Origin: an uncultured Campylobacterales bacterium
GTDB taxonomy: Bacteria; Campylobacterota; Campylobacteria; Campylobacterales; Arcobacteraceae
Direction: 5' to 3'
Assembly (NCBI GenBank): GCA_947494995.1
Contig: CANLWY010000004.1
Location: 186,001-250,000, forward strand
DNA length: 64,000 nt
Below, one piece after another: positions 8,833 through 18,372 of this stretch. The notes beneath the pieces are model-generated. The model was not told where the DNA came from. It did no database searches and saw only the letters and a list, made by a program, of their open reading frames with translations. How positions within the stretch are numbered: position 1 is the stretch's first letter; the number at the start of each line of letters is the position of its first letter. The position numbers and the translations under genes were made by a program.

Positions 8833-11046
8833 ATGCAAAAAGAAGAGATGAATTTAGAAGAGATAGCACTTGCTCACTCTTTAACACTTGAAGAATTAGA
8901 TCACATTAAAGAGATTTTAGGAAGAGATCCTAATTATGTAGAGATTGGTATTTTCTCTGCTATGTGGTCTGAACACTGTTCATATAAATCTAGTAAAAAA
9001 TATTTAAATGGTTTCCCAACAAAAGCTCCATGGGTAATCCAAGGTCCAGGTGAAAATGCTGGTGTAATTGACATTGGTGATGGATACGCAGCTGTATTTA
9101 AAATGGAATCACATAATCACCCATCATTTATTGAACCATATCAAGGTGCTGCAACTGGTGTTGGTGGTATTATGAGAGACGTATTTACAATGGGTGCTAG
9201 ACCTGTTGCATCTATGAACTTAATTCAGTTTGCTGGTATTGAGGGTGACTCAGAAGTTGCTCAAAAACATAGATACCTTTTAAGAGGTGTTGTTGCTGGT
9301 ATTGGTGGATATGGTAACTGTATGGGAGTTCCAACAATTGGTGGACAAACTAACTTTGAAGAGTGTTATGCTGGAAATAACCTTGTAAATGCATTTAACT
9401 TAGGTATTGCAAAAGCTGATGAAATTTTCTATGGAAAAGCTGAAGGTATTGGAAACCCAGTTATGTATGTTGGTTCAAAAACTGGTAGAGATGGACTTGG
9501 TGGAGCTGTAATGTCTTCAGCTTCATTTGATGAAGATTCAGAGTCTAAAAGACCAACTGTACAAGTTGGTGACCCATTTACTGAGAAGTTACTACTAGAA
9601 GCTTGTTTAGAACTATTTAAAGAAGATTTAATTATTGGTATCCAAGATATGGGTGCAGCTGGACTTACATCATCATCATTTGAAATGGCAGGAAGATCTG
9701 GTTCTGGTATGATTATGCATTTAGACAAAGTTCCAGCAAGAGAAGAGGGGATGACACCTTATGATTTCATGCTTTCAGAGTCTCAAGAGAGAATGTTAAT
9801 TTGTGCAAAAGCTGGTTGTGAACAAGCAATTATTGATATTTTTGAAAAATGGGAATTAGATGTTGCTGTTATTGGTGAAGTTACAGCTACAGGAAACATG
9901 GAACTATTCTGGCATGGTGAAAAATGTGCAGATATTCCAGTTCAACCAGTTTCTGAAGAAGCACCTGTTTTAGATAGACCAGTTGCAAAACCTGAGTATT
10001 TAGAGGGTATTGAAGATGTTGATATTAGCAAAGAGTTCTCAAATCAAATTGCTTTTAATAAACTATTATCAGATATGGAAGTTGTTGATAAATCATGGGT
10101 TTATGACCAATATGATTCAATGGTACAAACAAATACAGTAAAAGGACCTGGAAAACTTGATGGTTCTGTTGTTAGAATCAAAGAGACAGGAAAAGCCTTA
10201 GCTATGTCTGCTGATTGTAATACAAGACAGTGTTATATTAATCCTGAGCTTGGAGCAGCAGCAGCTGTAATGGAATCAGGAAGAAACGTTGCTATGACAG
10301 GAGCTACTCCAAAAGCAATCACGGATTGTCTTAACTTTGGTAACCCACAAAACCCAGAAGTAATGTGGCAATTTGCTCAAGCTTGTGAAGGTATTAAAAA
10401 AGCTTGTGCTGAACTTAATACACCTGTAATTGGTGGAAATGTTTCACTTTATAATGAAACTAATGGTGTTGGTGTATTCCCAACTCCTGCAATTGCAATG
10501 GTTGGTGTAAATGATGACCAAAATAAAGTATTACCATCAGCTTTCCAAGAAGATGGAAACTATGTTTATCTTTTAGGTGAAACTAAATCAGAGTTTGGTG
10601 GATCTTTATATATGAAAAAAATGTATGACCAAGTTGCAGGAACTCACCCTGAAGTTGATTTTGCAAAAGAGCTTAAACTTTGGGATACTGTAATTGATGC
10701 AAATAAAAAAGACCTTTTAAAAGCAGCAAAAGATGTAAATGTTGGTGGTGTTGCAATAGCACTAGCAAAGATGGCTGTTGTTGGAAACAGAGGTATTGAA
10801 GCTGGAATCTCTTTTGAAGAGGACAGAGATATGTTCTCTGAGTCTTTATCAAGAGCTTTAGTAGAAGTTGCTCCTGAAAATATGGAAACATTTGAAAAAC
10901 TTTGTGAAGCTAAGCAGATGCCATATACTATGGTAGGTTTAGTTGGTGGAGGAAAAATCTCTATCAATGATGTATATGTTGAGCTAGACCAAGCACAAGA
11001 TGTATATTTCAATAAATTTAAGCAAGTAATCGAACAAGATTTATAA
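8833..11046 (+). CDS. purL: phosphoribosylformylglycinamidine synthase subunit II
   Basis: A 737-residue small-type PurL, the ATP-dependent synthetase that makes FGAM from FGAR in purine synthesis together with PurQ and PurS (not in this window). It shows the AIR-synthase-like duplicated fold with the conserved SEHCSYKSS segment near residue 44, KMESHNHPS near 93 and GNPVMYVG near 210. It stands alone between its own promoter and a strong hairpin terminator. It is slightly richer in GC than its neighbours, consistent with high expression. Confidence 0.97.
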   Translation: MQKEEMNLEEIALAHSLTLEELDHIKEILGRDPNYVEIGIFSAMWSEHCSYKSSKKYLNGFPTKAPWVIQGPGENAGVIDIGDGYAAVFKMESHNHPSFIEPYQGAATGVGGIMRDVFTMGARPVASMNLIQFAGIEGDSEVAQKHRYLLRGVVAGIGGYGNCMGVPTIGGQTNFEECYAGNNLVNAFNLGIAKADEIFYGKAEGIGNPVMYVGSKTGRDGLGGAVMSSASFDEDSESKRPTVQVGDPFTEKLLLEACLELFKEDLIIGIQDMGAAGLTSSSFEMAGRSGSGMIMHLDKVPAREEGMTPYDFMLSESQERMLICAKAGCEQAIIDIFEKWELDVAVIGEVTATGNMELFWHGEKCADIPVQPVSEEAPVLDRPVAKPEYLEGIEDVDISKEFSNQIAFNKLLSDMEVVDKSWVYDQYDSMVQTNTVKGPGKLDGSVVRIKETGKALAMSADCNTRQCYINPELGAAAAVMESGRNVAMTGATPKAITDCLNFGNPQNPEVMWQFAQACEGIKKACAELNTPVIGGNVSLYNETNGVGVFPTPAIAMVGVNDDQNKVLPSAFQEDGNYVYLLGETKSEFGGSLYMKKMYDQVAGTHPEVDFAKELKLWDTVIDANKKDLLKAAKDVNVGGVAIALAKMAVVGNRGIEAGISFEEDRDMFSESLSRALVEVAPENMETFEKLCEAKQMPYTMVGLVGGGKISINDVYVELDQAQDVYFNKFKQVIEQDL

Positions 11047-11050
11047 TATG

Positions 11051-11078
11051 ATAAAAAGAGGTTAAATCCTCTTTTTAT
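11051..11078. terminator. bidirectional hairpin terminator after purL
   Basis: A perfect 11-bp stem, ATAAAAAGAGG and CCTCTTTTTAT, with a 6-base loop. It is flanked by A and T tracts, so it could end purL on the plus strand and the converging membrane-protein gene on the minus strand. Confidence 0.85.
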
Positions 11079-11085
11079 TTTTTCT

Positions 11086-11505
11086 TTAAACAGTTAGCAT
11101 AAGCTGTGATAGTAAAATAATAGTTACAACTAAAATAAATGGTAACTTATGACTTTTAAATACAAATGGTTGAATTCCAAAAAATACCTGCATAATTCCT
11201 CTAAGACCTAACCAGCATCCTAGAATTGCTTTTATCCCTAAAACTATTTGATAGTTTGATAATCCATCTTCAGATATTGAACCAAAGCTTGTATGAATTA
11301 GAAATAGACCTGAAACAACTGCTACAACTAGTGCTTTTGGAACTAAAGCTCTTGTAAAGTGAGCAAAGTGTGTTCTAATTTCATTATATTTTTCTTCACT
11401 AAGTGATTTTTGCATTCTCATTAGAATTAAGTTATCAGTAAAAAGAAAACCACCATAAATAAATACTGAAAATAAATGAATTATTTTTGCAATGATAAAT
11501 GACAT
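11086..11505 (-). CDS. four-helix membrane protein, CopD/HemJ-like in outline
   Basis: A 139-residue protein with about four membrane helices and little else. The first helix has an IHLFSVFIYGG pattern with H10, recalling the haem- or copper-handling CopD/HemJ-type four-helix proteins. That similarity is by eye and uncertain. A Crp/Fnr-like palindrome lies 53-66 bases upstream of its start, linking it to the regulator inferred for the adjacent NosL module. Otherwise unrecognised. Confidence 0.6.
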   Translation of the reverse strand: MSFIIAKIIHLFSVFIYGGFLFTDNLILMRMQKSLSEEKYNEIRTHFAHFTRALVPKALVVAVVSGLFLIHTSFGSISEDGLSNYQIVLGIKAILGCWLGLRGIMQVFFGIQPFVFKSHKLPFILVVTIILLSQLMLTV

Positions 11506-11557
11506 AAAAAGCCTTTTTAAATTTTTGGAAGTTTAACTTCTTTAAAAGTCATTATCA

Positions 11558-11571
11558 TTGATATATGTCAA
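11558..11571. promoter_or_regulatory. Crp/Fnr-like operator TTGATATATGTCAA
   Basis: A 14-bp near-palindrome matching the FNR/DNR pattern TTGAT-N4-ATCAA at nine of ten positions. It lies upstream of the minus-strand four-helix membrane protein and ends just before the stop codon of the preceding gene. The same ATAT-centred palindrome recurs at 15879 and 51747. Confidence 0.5.
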
Positions 11572-12540
11572 CTATAGGAAAACTCCATTTTTAATATAAA
11601 AAATTATTGGATATAAGCTAACAATTAAAACATAAATTAAAATTGAGATAATAGAGTATTTATAGTATTTTTTATTATCCTCATTTAGGTTTAAAAGAAG
11701 GTTCTTTATTCCAATAGTAAATCCAAAAAACGTACCTAAAAATAAAAAGAGATATAGTACATATCCAATATAGTTATACTCTTTTTGAAGCATACAGAAA
11801 GGACAATGATGTGTTGGAAGTTCATATATATATGTTCCAAAAAACATTATTAGAGAGACAAGTGATACTATCAAAAATATTAAATTAAAGACTACATACA
11901 AATAATCATTTTTGATAAAATAAGCAATAACAAGAAGTAAAAATGTAAGATAAAAGCTTCCTACTATATATATATTATCAATTGCAAAAAATGAAGATAG
12001 ATATGAACCACTACTATTTGAATAGAGTGTTCCACAACATGAAACTAATTTATCAACATCAATTGAACTAAACATTGTAAGTTCTATTAGGATTTCTACT
12101 AAAAAAAGAAGATAGATAAATATATAAAAACCAAACTTTAGTTTTGTAAACTTCAGCTCTTTTGTATTTATATCAAATTTATGTATTACTAACCAAAAGC
12201 CAAAAAAATAGATGTTTATTAGTTTAAATAGAAGTAGATATATTCCATAACTTGTAGCATCAATAACTCCTGCTGCACACATAGCACCTGTTAAAACATT
12301 TGATATTTTATCAAGTGAAAAAATAAAAAAAATAAATAGTAGAATTTTAATAAAAAGTATATATTTTATAATAGTTGCAGATAGAAAACTTTGTTTTTCA
12401 AGAGTGTATTGAAGCTTTGAAGTAGAGTTCATATCCCATTTTAAAAATATTCTAATACCTAAGATAAAAGCTATGGTTCCAAAAACAAGAAATATTAGGT
12501 TAATAATTTGTATAGTTAAGACTTCAGGAGATAGTAACAT
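11572..12540 (-). CDS. polytopic membrane protein with Cys/His motifs, last gene of NosL-ABC operon
   Basis: A 322-residue protein of about eight membrane helices that I cannot place in a named family. Potential metal or thiol sites stand out: M87-C88, the vicinal pair C168-C169, and HHCPFCM at 244-250 just before a membrane helix. The last resembles DsbB/VKOR-type or copper-ligand motifs. It overlaps the ATPase gene by one base, so it is made with the transporter. A role in redox or metal transfer across the inner membrane is inference. Confidence 0.65.
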   Translation of the reverse strand: MLLSPEVLTIQIINLIFLVFGTIAFILGIRIFLKWDMNSTSKLQYTLEKQSFLSATIIKYILFIKILLFIFFIFSLDKISNVLTGAMCAAGVIDATSYGIYLLLFKLINIYFFGFWLVIHKFDINTKELKFTKLKFGFYIFIYLLFLVEILIELTMFSSIDVDKLVSCCGTLYSNSSGSYLSSFFAIDNIYIVGSFYLTFLLLVIAYFIKNDYLYVVFNLIFLIVSLVSLIMFFGTYIYELPTHHCPFCMLQKEYNYIGYVLYLFLFLGTFFGFTIGIKNLLLNLNEDNKKYYKYSIISILIYVLIVSLYPIIFYIKNGVFL

Positions 12541-13208
12541 TAGATTAATTCTCCATTAGATACTTCAATAACTTTATCTACAAAATCAAGTTCAAAAAAT
12601 AGTGGATCATGGGTTGCTGCTATGATAGTTTTCCCTTCATTCTTTAACTCTTGTAAAATATCTATGAAATGTAAAGAGAGTGCTTTATCTAAGTTTGCAG
12701 TTGGCTCATCTGCTATTATAATATTTGGATTGTTTACTTGGCTTCTTGCTATTGCAACTCTTTGTTGTTCTCCACCTGATAGATTTTTAACAATATCATT
12801 TTTTTTATGTTCAATTTTGAATTTTTTCATAACTAAATTTAGAATATCTTCTGCTTCTTTTGATGATAGATTTTGAGGAATCAAAGGAACAAGAATATTA
12901 TCTTTTACACTTAGAGTTGGAATTAGATTATACTTTTGAAAAATAAAACCAATTTTTTCTCTTCTAAATAGAGAGGAAAAATTATCTGGAAGTTTTGAAA
13001 TACGAGTATCTTCAATTATTACTTCTCCTGTTGTTGGTTTTGAAAGACCAGCAAGTAATGATAAAATAGTACTTTTCCCACTACCACTAGCACCTTTTAA
13101 TACAATCAATTCACCTTTTTTTATATTAAGGTTTATATCTTTAATTGCAGTTGTTTTATTGTTTTTATTTACTTCAAAAACTTTTGTTAAATTTTTTAAT
13201 TCTATCAT
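12540..13208 (-). CDS. ABC transporter ATP-binding protein (LolD/MacB type)
   Basis: A 222-residue ATPase with Walker A GASGSGKST, signature LSGGEQQRVAIARS and Walker B IIIADEPTANLD. The set is typical of the LolD/MacB/FtsE group, which drives mechanotransmission transporters rather than ordinary importers. It overlaps the FtsX-type permease by four bases and the downstream membrane protein by one base. The cluster has no periplasmic adaptor of the MacA type. Confidence 0.93.
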   Translation of the reverse strand: MIELKNLTKVFEVNKNNKTTAIKDINLNIKKGELIVLKGASGSGKSTILSLLAGLSKPTTGEVIIEDTRISKLPDNFSSLFRREKIGFIFQKYNLIPTLSVKDNILVPLIPQNLSSKEAEDILNLVMKKFKIEHKKNDIVKNLSGGEQQRVAIARSQVNNPNIIIADEPTANLDKALSLHFIDILQELKNEGKTIIAATHDPLFFELDFVDKVIEVSNGELI

Positions 13209-14392
13209 CTTAAAACCTTATCTGTCTCGATTGTTGCACTTCTCCATGCTGGAACAATAGTTGAGGCTATATAGATTGGAACACTTAAGAAAAATATTAA
13301 AAATAGAGTGTTTATATCCAATACAAAAGGAAGTTCAAAAGAGGTTTTAAGTTCTGAATATCCTGTAAAAATATTGCTTAATAGAGGTGCTTGAAGAATA
13401 TATACAAAAGTTAGTGCTATTAAAACTCCAAAAATATATCCTAGAAATGAGATAATAAAACTCTCATAAAACTTCTCTTTTAAGACATCTTCAACTTTCC
13501 AACCTAAAGCTTTTAATACTCCAATCTCTTTTTTCTCTTCGGAGCTAAGGCCACTTGCTTTATCATATACAATGATAAAAAAAGTAAAAATAGATATGAT
13601 AAAAAGAGCTAAAAAAATACCACCTTTATAGTCAAAGATATTTTGATAACTTATTTCTAACTCTTTATTTGTAATAACTCTTGTATCTGGATACATTAGT
13701 TTTATTTTTGAAGCAATTGTGAGTATCTCTTCAGGGTTTGCAACTTTTACAACAATATCTGTTGCCTTGTTTTCTTCCATGCCAAATATCTCTAAAGCTA
13801 ACTCTTTTGGGAGTAAAATTGTATCATTTGATTCTAGTTGAAGTGAAGATTTAAATACTCCACCTATATTTACTTTTACAAATGTTCCATCTGGTTTGAT
13901 AAAATTAAAATACTCTTTATAGTAATTCTCTTCTAAGGCCTTTTGTACACCCTCTCCAATTATCATTGAATTGTTTTCTAAAGCTTTTGAAAAATCATTC
14001 TCTTCTATGATTTTATTTAGAGAGTCTTTGTACTGGTTTTCATATTCATCTATTCCAATTATAGAGAAGTTTACCCCCATATTTACAAAATAGTAATAAC
14101 CCCAAACTCTTGGAATAGCATCTTGGACACCTGCAATATTAACAATCTCATCAATTACATCTATATCTATATCATAATGTCTTCCAGCCTTTAGTTTTTG
14201 TATAGTTATTGCAGGAAGAGTTTTTAATGTTGTGTCTAATTCATGTTTTATAGAGTTTGATATAAAAAATATTGATGCTAAAAGAGAGGTTAAAAGTGTA
14301 AAAATTATTAAAATAAAAATATTTTTGAATTTTTGCCTAAGAAGGGAGTTTATTGCATACTCCATTAAATATAAATTTATTTTATTTTTCAT
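13205..14392 (-). CDS. FtsX/MacB-type ABC permease
   Basis: A 395-residue permease with one N-terminal membrane helix (about 22-45), a large periplasmic domain (about 46-265) and three C-terminal helices (about 275-300, 325-350, 360-385). This is the MacB_PCD plus FtsX layout of mechanotransmission transporters such as LolC/E and MacB. The cytoplasmic loop EKKEIGVLKALGW is characteristic. Overlaps on both sides show coupling to the ATPase and to the small anchored protein. The substrate is unknown; delivery or extraction of an envelope metalloprotein is one possibility. Confidence 0.9.
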   Translation of the reverse strand: MKNKINLYLMEYAINSLLRQKFKNIFILIIFTLLTSLLASIFFISNSIKHELDTTLKTLPAITIQKLKAGRHYDIDIDVIDEIVNIAGVQDAIPRVWGYYYFVNMGVNFSIIGIDEYENQYKDSLNKIIEENDFSKALENNSMIIGEGVQKALEENYYKEYFNFIKPDGTFVKVNIGGVFKSSLQLESNDTILLPKELALEIFGMEENKATDIVVKVANPEEILTIASKIKLMYPDTRVITNKELEISYQNIFDYKGGIFLALFIISIFTFFIIVYDKASGLSSEEKKEIGVLKALGWKVEDVLKEKFYESFIISFLGYIFGVLIALTFVYILQAPLLSNIFTGYSELKTSFELPFVLDINTLFLIFFLSVPIYIASTIVPAWRSATIETDKVLR

Positions 14393-14702
14393 TTATGACC
14401 TTTGAAGGTGTATTATTTAAAATGTGTGAATGTGAGTAGACAAAAGTTGTTGGAAAGTATTCTCTTAACTCAGGGCTTTCTTTAAATATTGAGAAGGTAT
14501 CACTTAAAGTTCTATGTCTACTATACATAGCTTCTGTAGAAATAGCTAAATCAGGAAGACCTGTAATTGTTGTCAAACTTCTTTTCTCTTCTATATCTTT
14601 TTCTTTTAGAGTTTTTGTTTTTTGTAAATAAAAAGCTTCTATTGTTATAGTAAATATAGTTATTAAGATGATAGATATTAGATATTTACTTTTTTTATTC
14701 AT
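14382..14702 (-). CDS. small membrane-anchored periplasmic protein of NosL-ABC operon
   Basis: A 106-residue protein with an N-terminal membrane anchor (about 7-26) and a short periplasmic domain. The domain contains GLPDLAISTEAMYSRH and FPTTFVYSHSHIL, which look conserved because they are rich in aromatic, His and Met residues. It overlaps the two-domain NosL gene by 8 bases and the permease by 11. I recognise no named family. A metal-binding or transporter-accessory role is a guess from context. Confidence 0.65.
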   Translation of the reverse strand: MNKKSKYLISIILITIFTITIEAFYLQKTKTLKEKDIEEKRSLTTITGLPDLAISTEAMYSRHRTLSDTFSIFKESPELREYFPTTFVYSHSHILNNTPSKVINEK

Positions 14703-15822
14703 CTAGTTTGTAGACCTCATTCTCTTTTATATCTTTAAAGTGAAGAATCTTTTTCCCTACATGGTCTTTTTTAAAAGTTTTTGCATCTTCTTCTTTTTCA
14801 AAAGGAATTAGTTCATTTCCCATAGGTCCATAAACATCAGAACCAATTACGTAAAAGGCTTTTGTTCCATCAATCCCTTCTTGTGAATAGTAATCAGTAA
14901 CTAAAATCTTTTTAATCATACTTTTATTCACTGGATAATCTCCCCACTTTTGAGGGTTGAAGTAAAACTTCATTAGATCTTTTACTCCATCAAATGAAAA
15001 CTTATGTTCATGATCATCATGTTTATAAAATATTTGTGCAGCCCATCTTGGATACTTTGCAACAAACATTCCACATACTGGGCATTTCTCACCTTCTTCT
15101 ACTATAACTCTATTTTTTATAGAGTCTAAAGAACCAAATCTTTTTACTTCCCAAAGATATAAAGCTACTGCTTGAAGTTTTTTCTCATCTAATTTTTTAC
15201 ATAAATTATTGTTTTTTATATCAGCTTTAAGTTCGTTAATTTCTAAATAGTTTGTAGGGTCAATATCTTGATTACATAGTTTTTCAAAGATTTTCTTTCC
15301 CTTTGGATAGACTTTTTTTATTTTTTTATTTTTAAATTTTTTAGTATCTGTTTTTAAATCTTCTTGTGCTTTTTTTAATGCTTCTTGGAAAGAGACTATT
15401 TCCCCTTTATATTTCTTTTTAAACTCTTTTGCATCTTCTTCTTTTTCAAAGGCAATTTTACTTTTTATTGCCATTGTTCCTTTTACTTTACTTCCTACAA
15501 CATAGAAAGCTTCTTTAGCATTTATTAGTTTTTGTGTTTTTGCATCTACTACTTGAATATGATTATTGTCTATTCCATACTCTTCTTTATCTTTTGCTAA
15601 ACATCTTATTGAACAGTATTGTCTATTTGTACCATTTTCAAGTTTTGCTGCATGTGATGTTTTATAAAAACTTTCAATATGCATTCCACAAACGGGGCAC
15701 CAGTGTTTCTCTTCGCCTTTTTGTGTAAGTTCTGGTTCAACTGTAGCTTTTTTAGAAAAAGAAGTTGCATTTAGGTTAATAAACAGTGCTGAAAATAGGA
15801 ATAAAAATAAAAGTTTTTTCAT
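14695..15822 (-). CDS. exported protein with two NosL domains
   Basis: A 375-residue periplasmic protein with a signal peptide (1-19) and no lipobox. The first NosL domain has C42/C45 (CPVCGM) and C70/C74; the second has C247/C250 (CPVCGM) and a His-rich HDDHEH. NosL is a copper-binding accessory of nitrous oxide reductase maturation. Between the two domains lies a helical stretch with C183 and C208 and KKLQAVALYLW, shared with the divergent NosL protein. First gene of the five-gene operon. Confidence 0.85.
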   Translation of the reverse strand: MKKLLFLFLFSALFINLNATSFSKKATVEPELTQKGEEKHWCPVCGMHIESFYKTSHAAKLENGTNRQYCSIRCLAKDKEEYGIDNNHIQVVDAKTQKLINAKEAFYVVGSKVKGTMAIKSKIAFEKEEDAKEFKKKYKGEIVSFQEALKKAQEDLKTDTKKFKNKKIKKVYPKGKKIFEKLCNQDIDPTNYLEINELKADIKNNNLCKKLDEKKLQAVALYLWEVKRFGSLDSIKNRVIVEEGEKCPVCGMFVAKYPRWAAQIFYKHDDHEHKFSFDGVKDLMKFYFNPQKWGDYPVNKSMIKKILVTDYYSQEGIDGTKAFYVIGSDVYGPMGNELIPFEKEEDAKTFKKDHVGKKILHFKDIKENEVYKLDE

Positions 15823-15866
15823 AAGTTGTGTCCTTCAAGATATGAAAAGTATGATAACTAAAAATT

Positions 15867-15912
15867 GTTAAGTATGAGTTAACATATGTCAATAATTTAA
15901 CATATACTTAAC
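15867..15912. promoter_or_regulatory. nested operator region between divergent nosL genes
   Basis: Two overlapping symmetries occur here. The outer inverted repeat is GTTAAGTAT (15867-15875) and ATACTTAAC (15904-15912). Inside it is TTAACATATGTCAA (15879-15892), close to the Crp/Fnr-type pattern TTAAC-N4-GTTAA known for Campylobacter NssR. A second box-like run, TTAACATATACTTAA, begins at 15897. The position, about 44-89 bases from both starts, suits joint control of the two divergent nosL genes. Confidence 0.55.
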
Positions 15913-15955
15913 TTTTTGATTATAAGATATAGTAATTTTAAAATGAAGGAAGAAG

Positions 15956-16654
15956 ATGAAAAAGTTGATTGTTTCAATTATAACTTTGGCTTTATTTGTT
16001 TCTGTGTCTAGTGCTCAAGAAAAAATGGAAAAAAAACCAAAGATGAGGTATACGGCTGTACCTATGAAAGATGCAACCTTAGTACAAAAAGGTGACTCAA
16101 AAAACTATTGTCCAATTTGTGGAATGACCTTACCAATGTTTTATAAAACATCACATGCAGCAAAGCATAAGGGTGTAGATAAACAATATTGTTCAATTCA
16201 CTGTATGGTTGAGGATAAAGAAGTTAATGGTTCTGATTTATCAGAGTATAAAGTTGTAGATAATACTTCTTTAGATCTAATTGATGCTAAGAATGCTTTC
16301 TATGTAGTAGGAAGTAATAAACCAGCAACTATGGCAATGGTAAGCAAGTACGCATTTGCAAAAAAAGAAGATGCTCAAGCTTTTGCTAAAGCAAATGGAG
16401 GAGAGCTTAAAAACTTTGATGAAGTTTATTCAATGGTTGCAAGTGATCTTAAAAAAGAGAGTGAAATGATTGCTAAAAGACAAAAGAAAATGCAAATGAT
16501 GGGAGGAAAAGTTTATAATAAAATGTGTAAAAAAACTGATGAAAAATTCTCTTCTACAGCAGATGCAAAAACTTTTGTAACAAAGAATAAATTGTGCGGA
16601 AATCTTAAAGGAAAGAAACTTCAAGCAGTAGGTATTTATCTTTCAAGAAGATAG
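15956..16654 (+). CDS. exported single-domain NosL protein
   Basis: A 232-residue periplasmic protein with a signal peptide (1-20). Its NosL domain has C52/C55 (CPICGM) and C79/C83. The C-terminal helical tail with C191, C214 and KKLQAVGIYL matches the inter-domain stretch of the divergent two-domain protein. The tail outwardly resembles a small cytochrome c fold without CxxCH. It likely carries copper for the same module. No nosZ is present in this window, so a role in nitrous oxide reduction is unproven. The start follows GAAGGAAGAAG. Confidence 0.85.
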   Translation: MKKLIVSIITLALFVSVSSAQEKMEKKPKMRYTAVPMKDATLVQKGDSKNYCPICGMTLPMFYKTSHAAKHKGVDKQYCSIHCMVEDKEVNGSDLSEYKVVDNTSLDLIDAKNAFYVVGSNKPATMAMVSKYAFAKKEDAQAFAKANGGELKNFDEVYSMVASDLKKESEMIAKRQKKMQMMGGKVYNKMCKKTDEKFSSTADAKTFVTKNKLCGNLKGKKLQAVGIYLSRR

Positions 16655-16662
16655 TTTAGAAT

Positions 16663-16702
16663 ATTAAAGAAGAGGTAGTAAAAGGCTAATCTCTTCTTTA
16701 AT
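16663..16702 (+). terminator. hairpin terminator after nosL
   Basis: A 12-bp perfect stem, ATTAAAGAAGAG and CTCTTCTTTAAT, with a 16-base loop, eight bases after the stop codon. The following T-tract is short, so it may also be a processing site. Confidence 0.65.
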
Positions 16703-16744
16703 TTATTGAAAACTTACAAAAGCCTTTTATAAACAAAACTTAAG

Positions 16745-16750
16745 TATAAT
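16745..16750 (+). promoter_or_regulatory. probable -10 box of purH
   Basis: TATAAT followed directly by CGCGCC, 47 bases before the purH ATG. The GC-rich discriminator resembles those of growth-rate-controlled promoters; no clear -35 is seen. Confidence 0.55.
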
Positions 16751-16797
16751 CGCGCCATAAATCTTACAATAAAAACAAATCAAAAGGTAAAACTTAA

Positions 16798-18330
16798 ATG
16801 AGAGCATTAATTAGCGTTAGTGATAAAAGTGGTGTTGAAAACTTTGCAAAAGAGTTAGTGGCATTAGGGTATGAGATTATCTCAACTGGTGGAACATACA
16901 ATAAATTAAAAGATGCAGGAATCGCAGTAATTGAAGCAAATGAAGTTACTAAATTTCCTGAGTGTTTTGAAGGAAGAGTAAAAACTCTTAACCCATATAT
17001 TCATGGTGGAATCTTACATAGAAGAGATAAGCAATCTCACTTAGATGAAGCAAAAGAATTAGGTGTTGAAGGTATTGACTTAGTATGTGTAAACCTTTAT
17101 CCATTTAAAAATGCTATTGAAACAACTGATGATTACGAAGTAATTATTGAGAACATTGATATTGGTGGTCCAGCTATGGTTAGATCTGCTGCTAAAAACC
17201 ATGATTCTGTAATCATTGTTACTGATGTTGCTGACTATGATTTAGTATTAAACAACTTAAAGAACGACACAAATACTTTTGAATTCAGAAGAGATATGAT
17301 GATTAAAGCATATGAGCACACTGCTGCATATGATTCTATGATCGCTAACTACATGAACAAAAGATTTAACAACGGTATGGGTGATAAGCAATTCATCGTT
17401 GGTGAAAAAGTATTTGATACTAGATATGGAGAAAACCCACATCAAAAAGGTGCATTATACGAGTTTGATAAGCACTTATCTGAAAAATTTATCCCTGTAA
17501 AAGGTGAAGCTTCATTTAACAATATGGGAGATATCTCTGGTGCTGCTAAAATCGCTGCTAACTTTGGTGATGATAATGCTGTATGTATTGTAAAACATGG
17601 TAACCCTTGTGGATTTGCTATTAAAGATACTTTATTCGAATCTTATACTGAAGCTCTAAAATGTGACCCTGTATCTGCATTTGGTGGTGTTGTAGCTGTT
17701 AATGGTGTTGTTGATGGACAGTTAGCTGCTAAGATGAATGAAATCTTCTTAGAAGTTGTATTTGCTGCTGATTTCACAGATGAAGCAATTGAAGAGTTCA
17801 ACAAGAAGAAAAGATTAAAATTATTCAAGCAAGGTACTGCAAAACTGGACTTAGCAAACGATGCATTTAACTTCAAAATTGTTGATGGTGGATTTGTTTA
17901 CCAAGACTCTGATGTTGTAGGTGAAGATGAAGTTAAAAATGCTGAACTAAAAACTGAGAGAACTGCTACAGAGCAAGAGAAAAAAGATATGGAAATCGCT
18001 GTAAAAGTTGCAGCAGGAACTAAATCTAATTGTGTTGTTTATGTAAAAGATTCAGCAGTAGTTGCTATTGGTATGGGTATGACTTCTAGAGTTGATGCTG
18101 CAAAAGCTGCATTAAGAAAAGCAGAAGACATGGGTATTGATGTAAGTGGTTCAGTACTTGCTTCTGAAGCATTCTTCCCATTTAGAGATTCTATTGATGC
18201 AGCTGCAGAAGCTGGTGTTAAGTGTGTTATTGAGCCAGGTGGTTCAGTAAGAGATGATGAAGTTATCGAAGCTGCTAATGAGCACGGAATGGCGCTTTAC
18301 TTTACAGGTGTTAGACACTTCTTACACTAA
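16798..18330 (+). CDS. purH: bifunctional AICAR transformylase/IMP cyclohydrolase
   Basis: A 510-residue enzyme for the last two steps of IMP synthesis. The N-terminal MGS-like cyclohydrolase domain begins [16 protein letters not shown] and contains STGGTYNKL. The C-terminal AICARFT domain has the conserved [10 protein letters not shown] segment and ends [18 protein letters not shown] and TGVRHF. Length and ends are normal. It is a single-gene unit between its own promoter and a strong hairpin. Confidence 0.97.
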   Translation: MRALISVSDKSGVENFAKELVALGYEIISTGGTYNKLKDAGIAVIEANEVTKFPECFEGRVKTLNPYIHGGILHRRDKQSHLDEAKELGVEGIDLVCVNLYPFKNAIETTDDYEVIIENIDIGGPAMVRSAAKNHDSVIIVTDVADYDLVLNNLKNDTNTFEFRRDMMIKAYEHTAAYDSMIANYMNKRFNNGMGDKQFIVGEKVFDTRYGENPHQKGALYEFDKHLSEKFIPVKGEASFNNMGDISGAAKIAANFGDDNAVCIVKHGNPCGFAIKDTLFESYTEALKCDPVSAFGGVVAVNGVVDGQLAAKMNEIFLEVVFAADFTDEAIEEFNKKKRLKLFKQGTAKLDLANDAFNFKIVDGGFVYQDSDVVGEDEVKNAELKTERTATEQEKKDMEIAVKVAAGTKSNCVVYVKDSAVVAIGMGMTSRVDAAKAALRKAEDMGIDVSGSVLASEAFFPFRDSIDAAAEAGVKCVIEPGGSVRDDEVIEAANEHGMALYFTGVRHFLH

Positions 18331-18355
18331 AAAGATGATTTAAATAATCATCTTT
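18331..18355 (+). terminator. hairpin terminator after purH
   Basis: A perfect 10-bp stem, AAAGATGATT and AATCATCTTT, with a 5-base loop, starting directly after the stop codon and ending in a short T run. Confidence 0.75.
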
Positions 18356-18372
18356 CTGCATAACTCTGCGTT

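Noticed and set aside
11572-16654. Naming the module as the nitrous oxide reductase (nos) operon
   Set aside because: Only NosL domains are shared; nosZ, nosD, nosF and nosY are not visible, and the transporter is of FtsX/MacB type.
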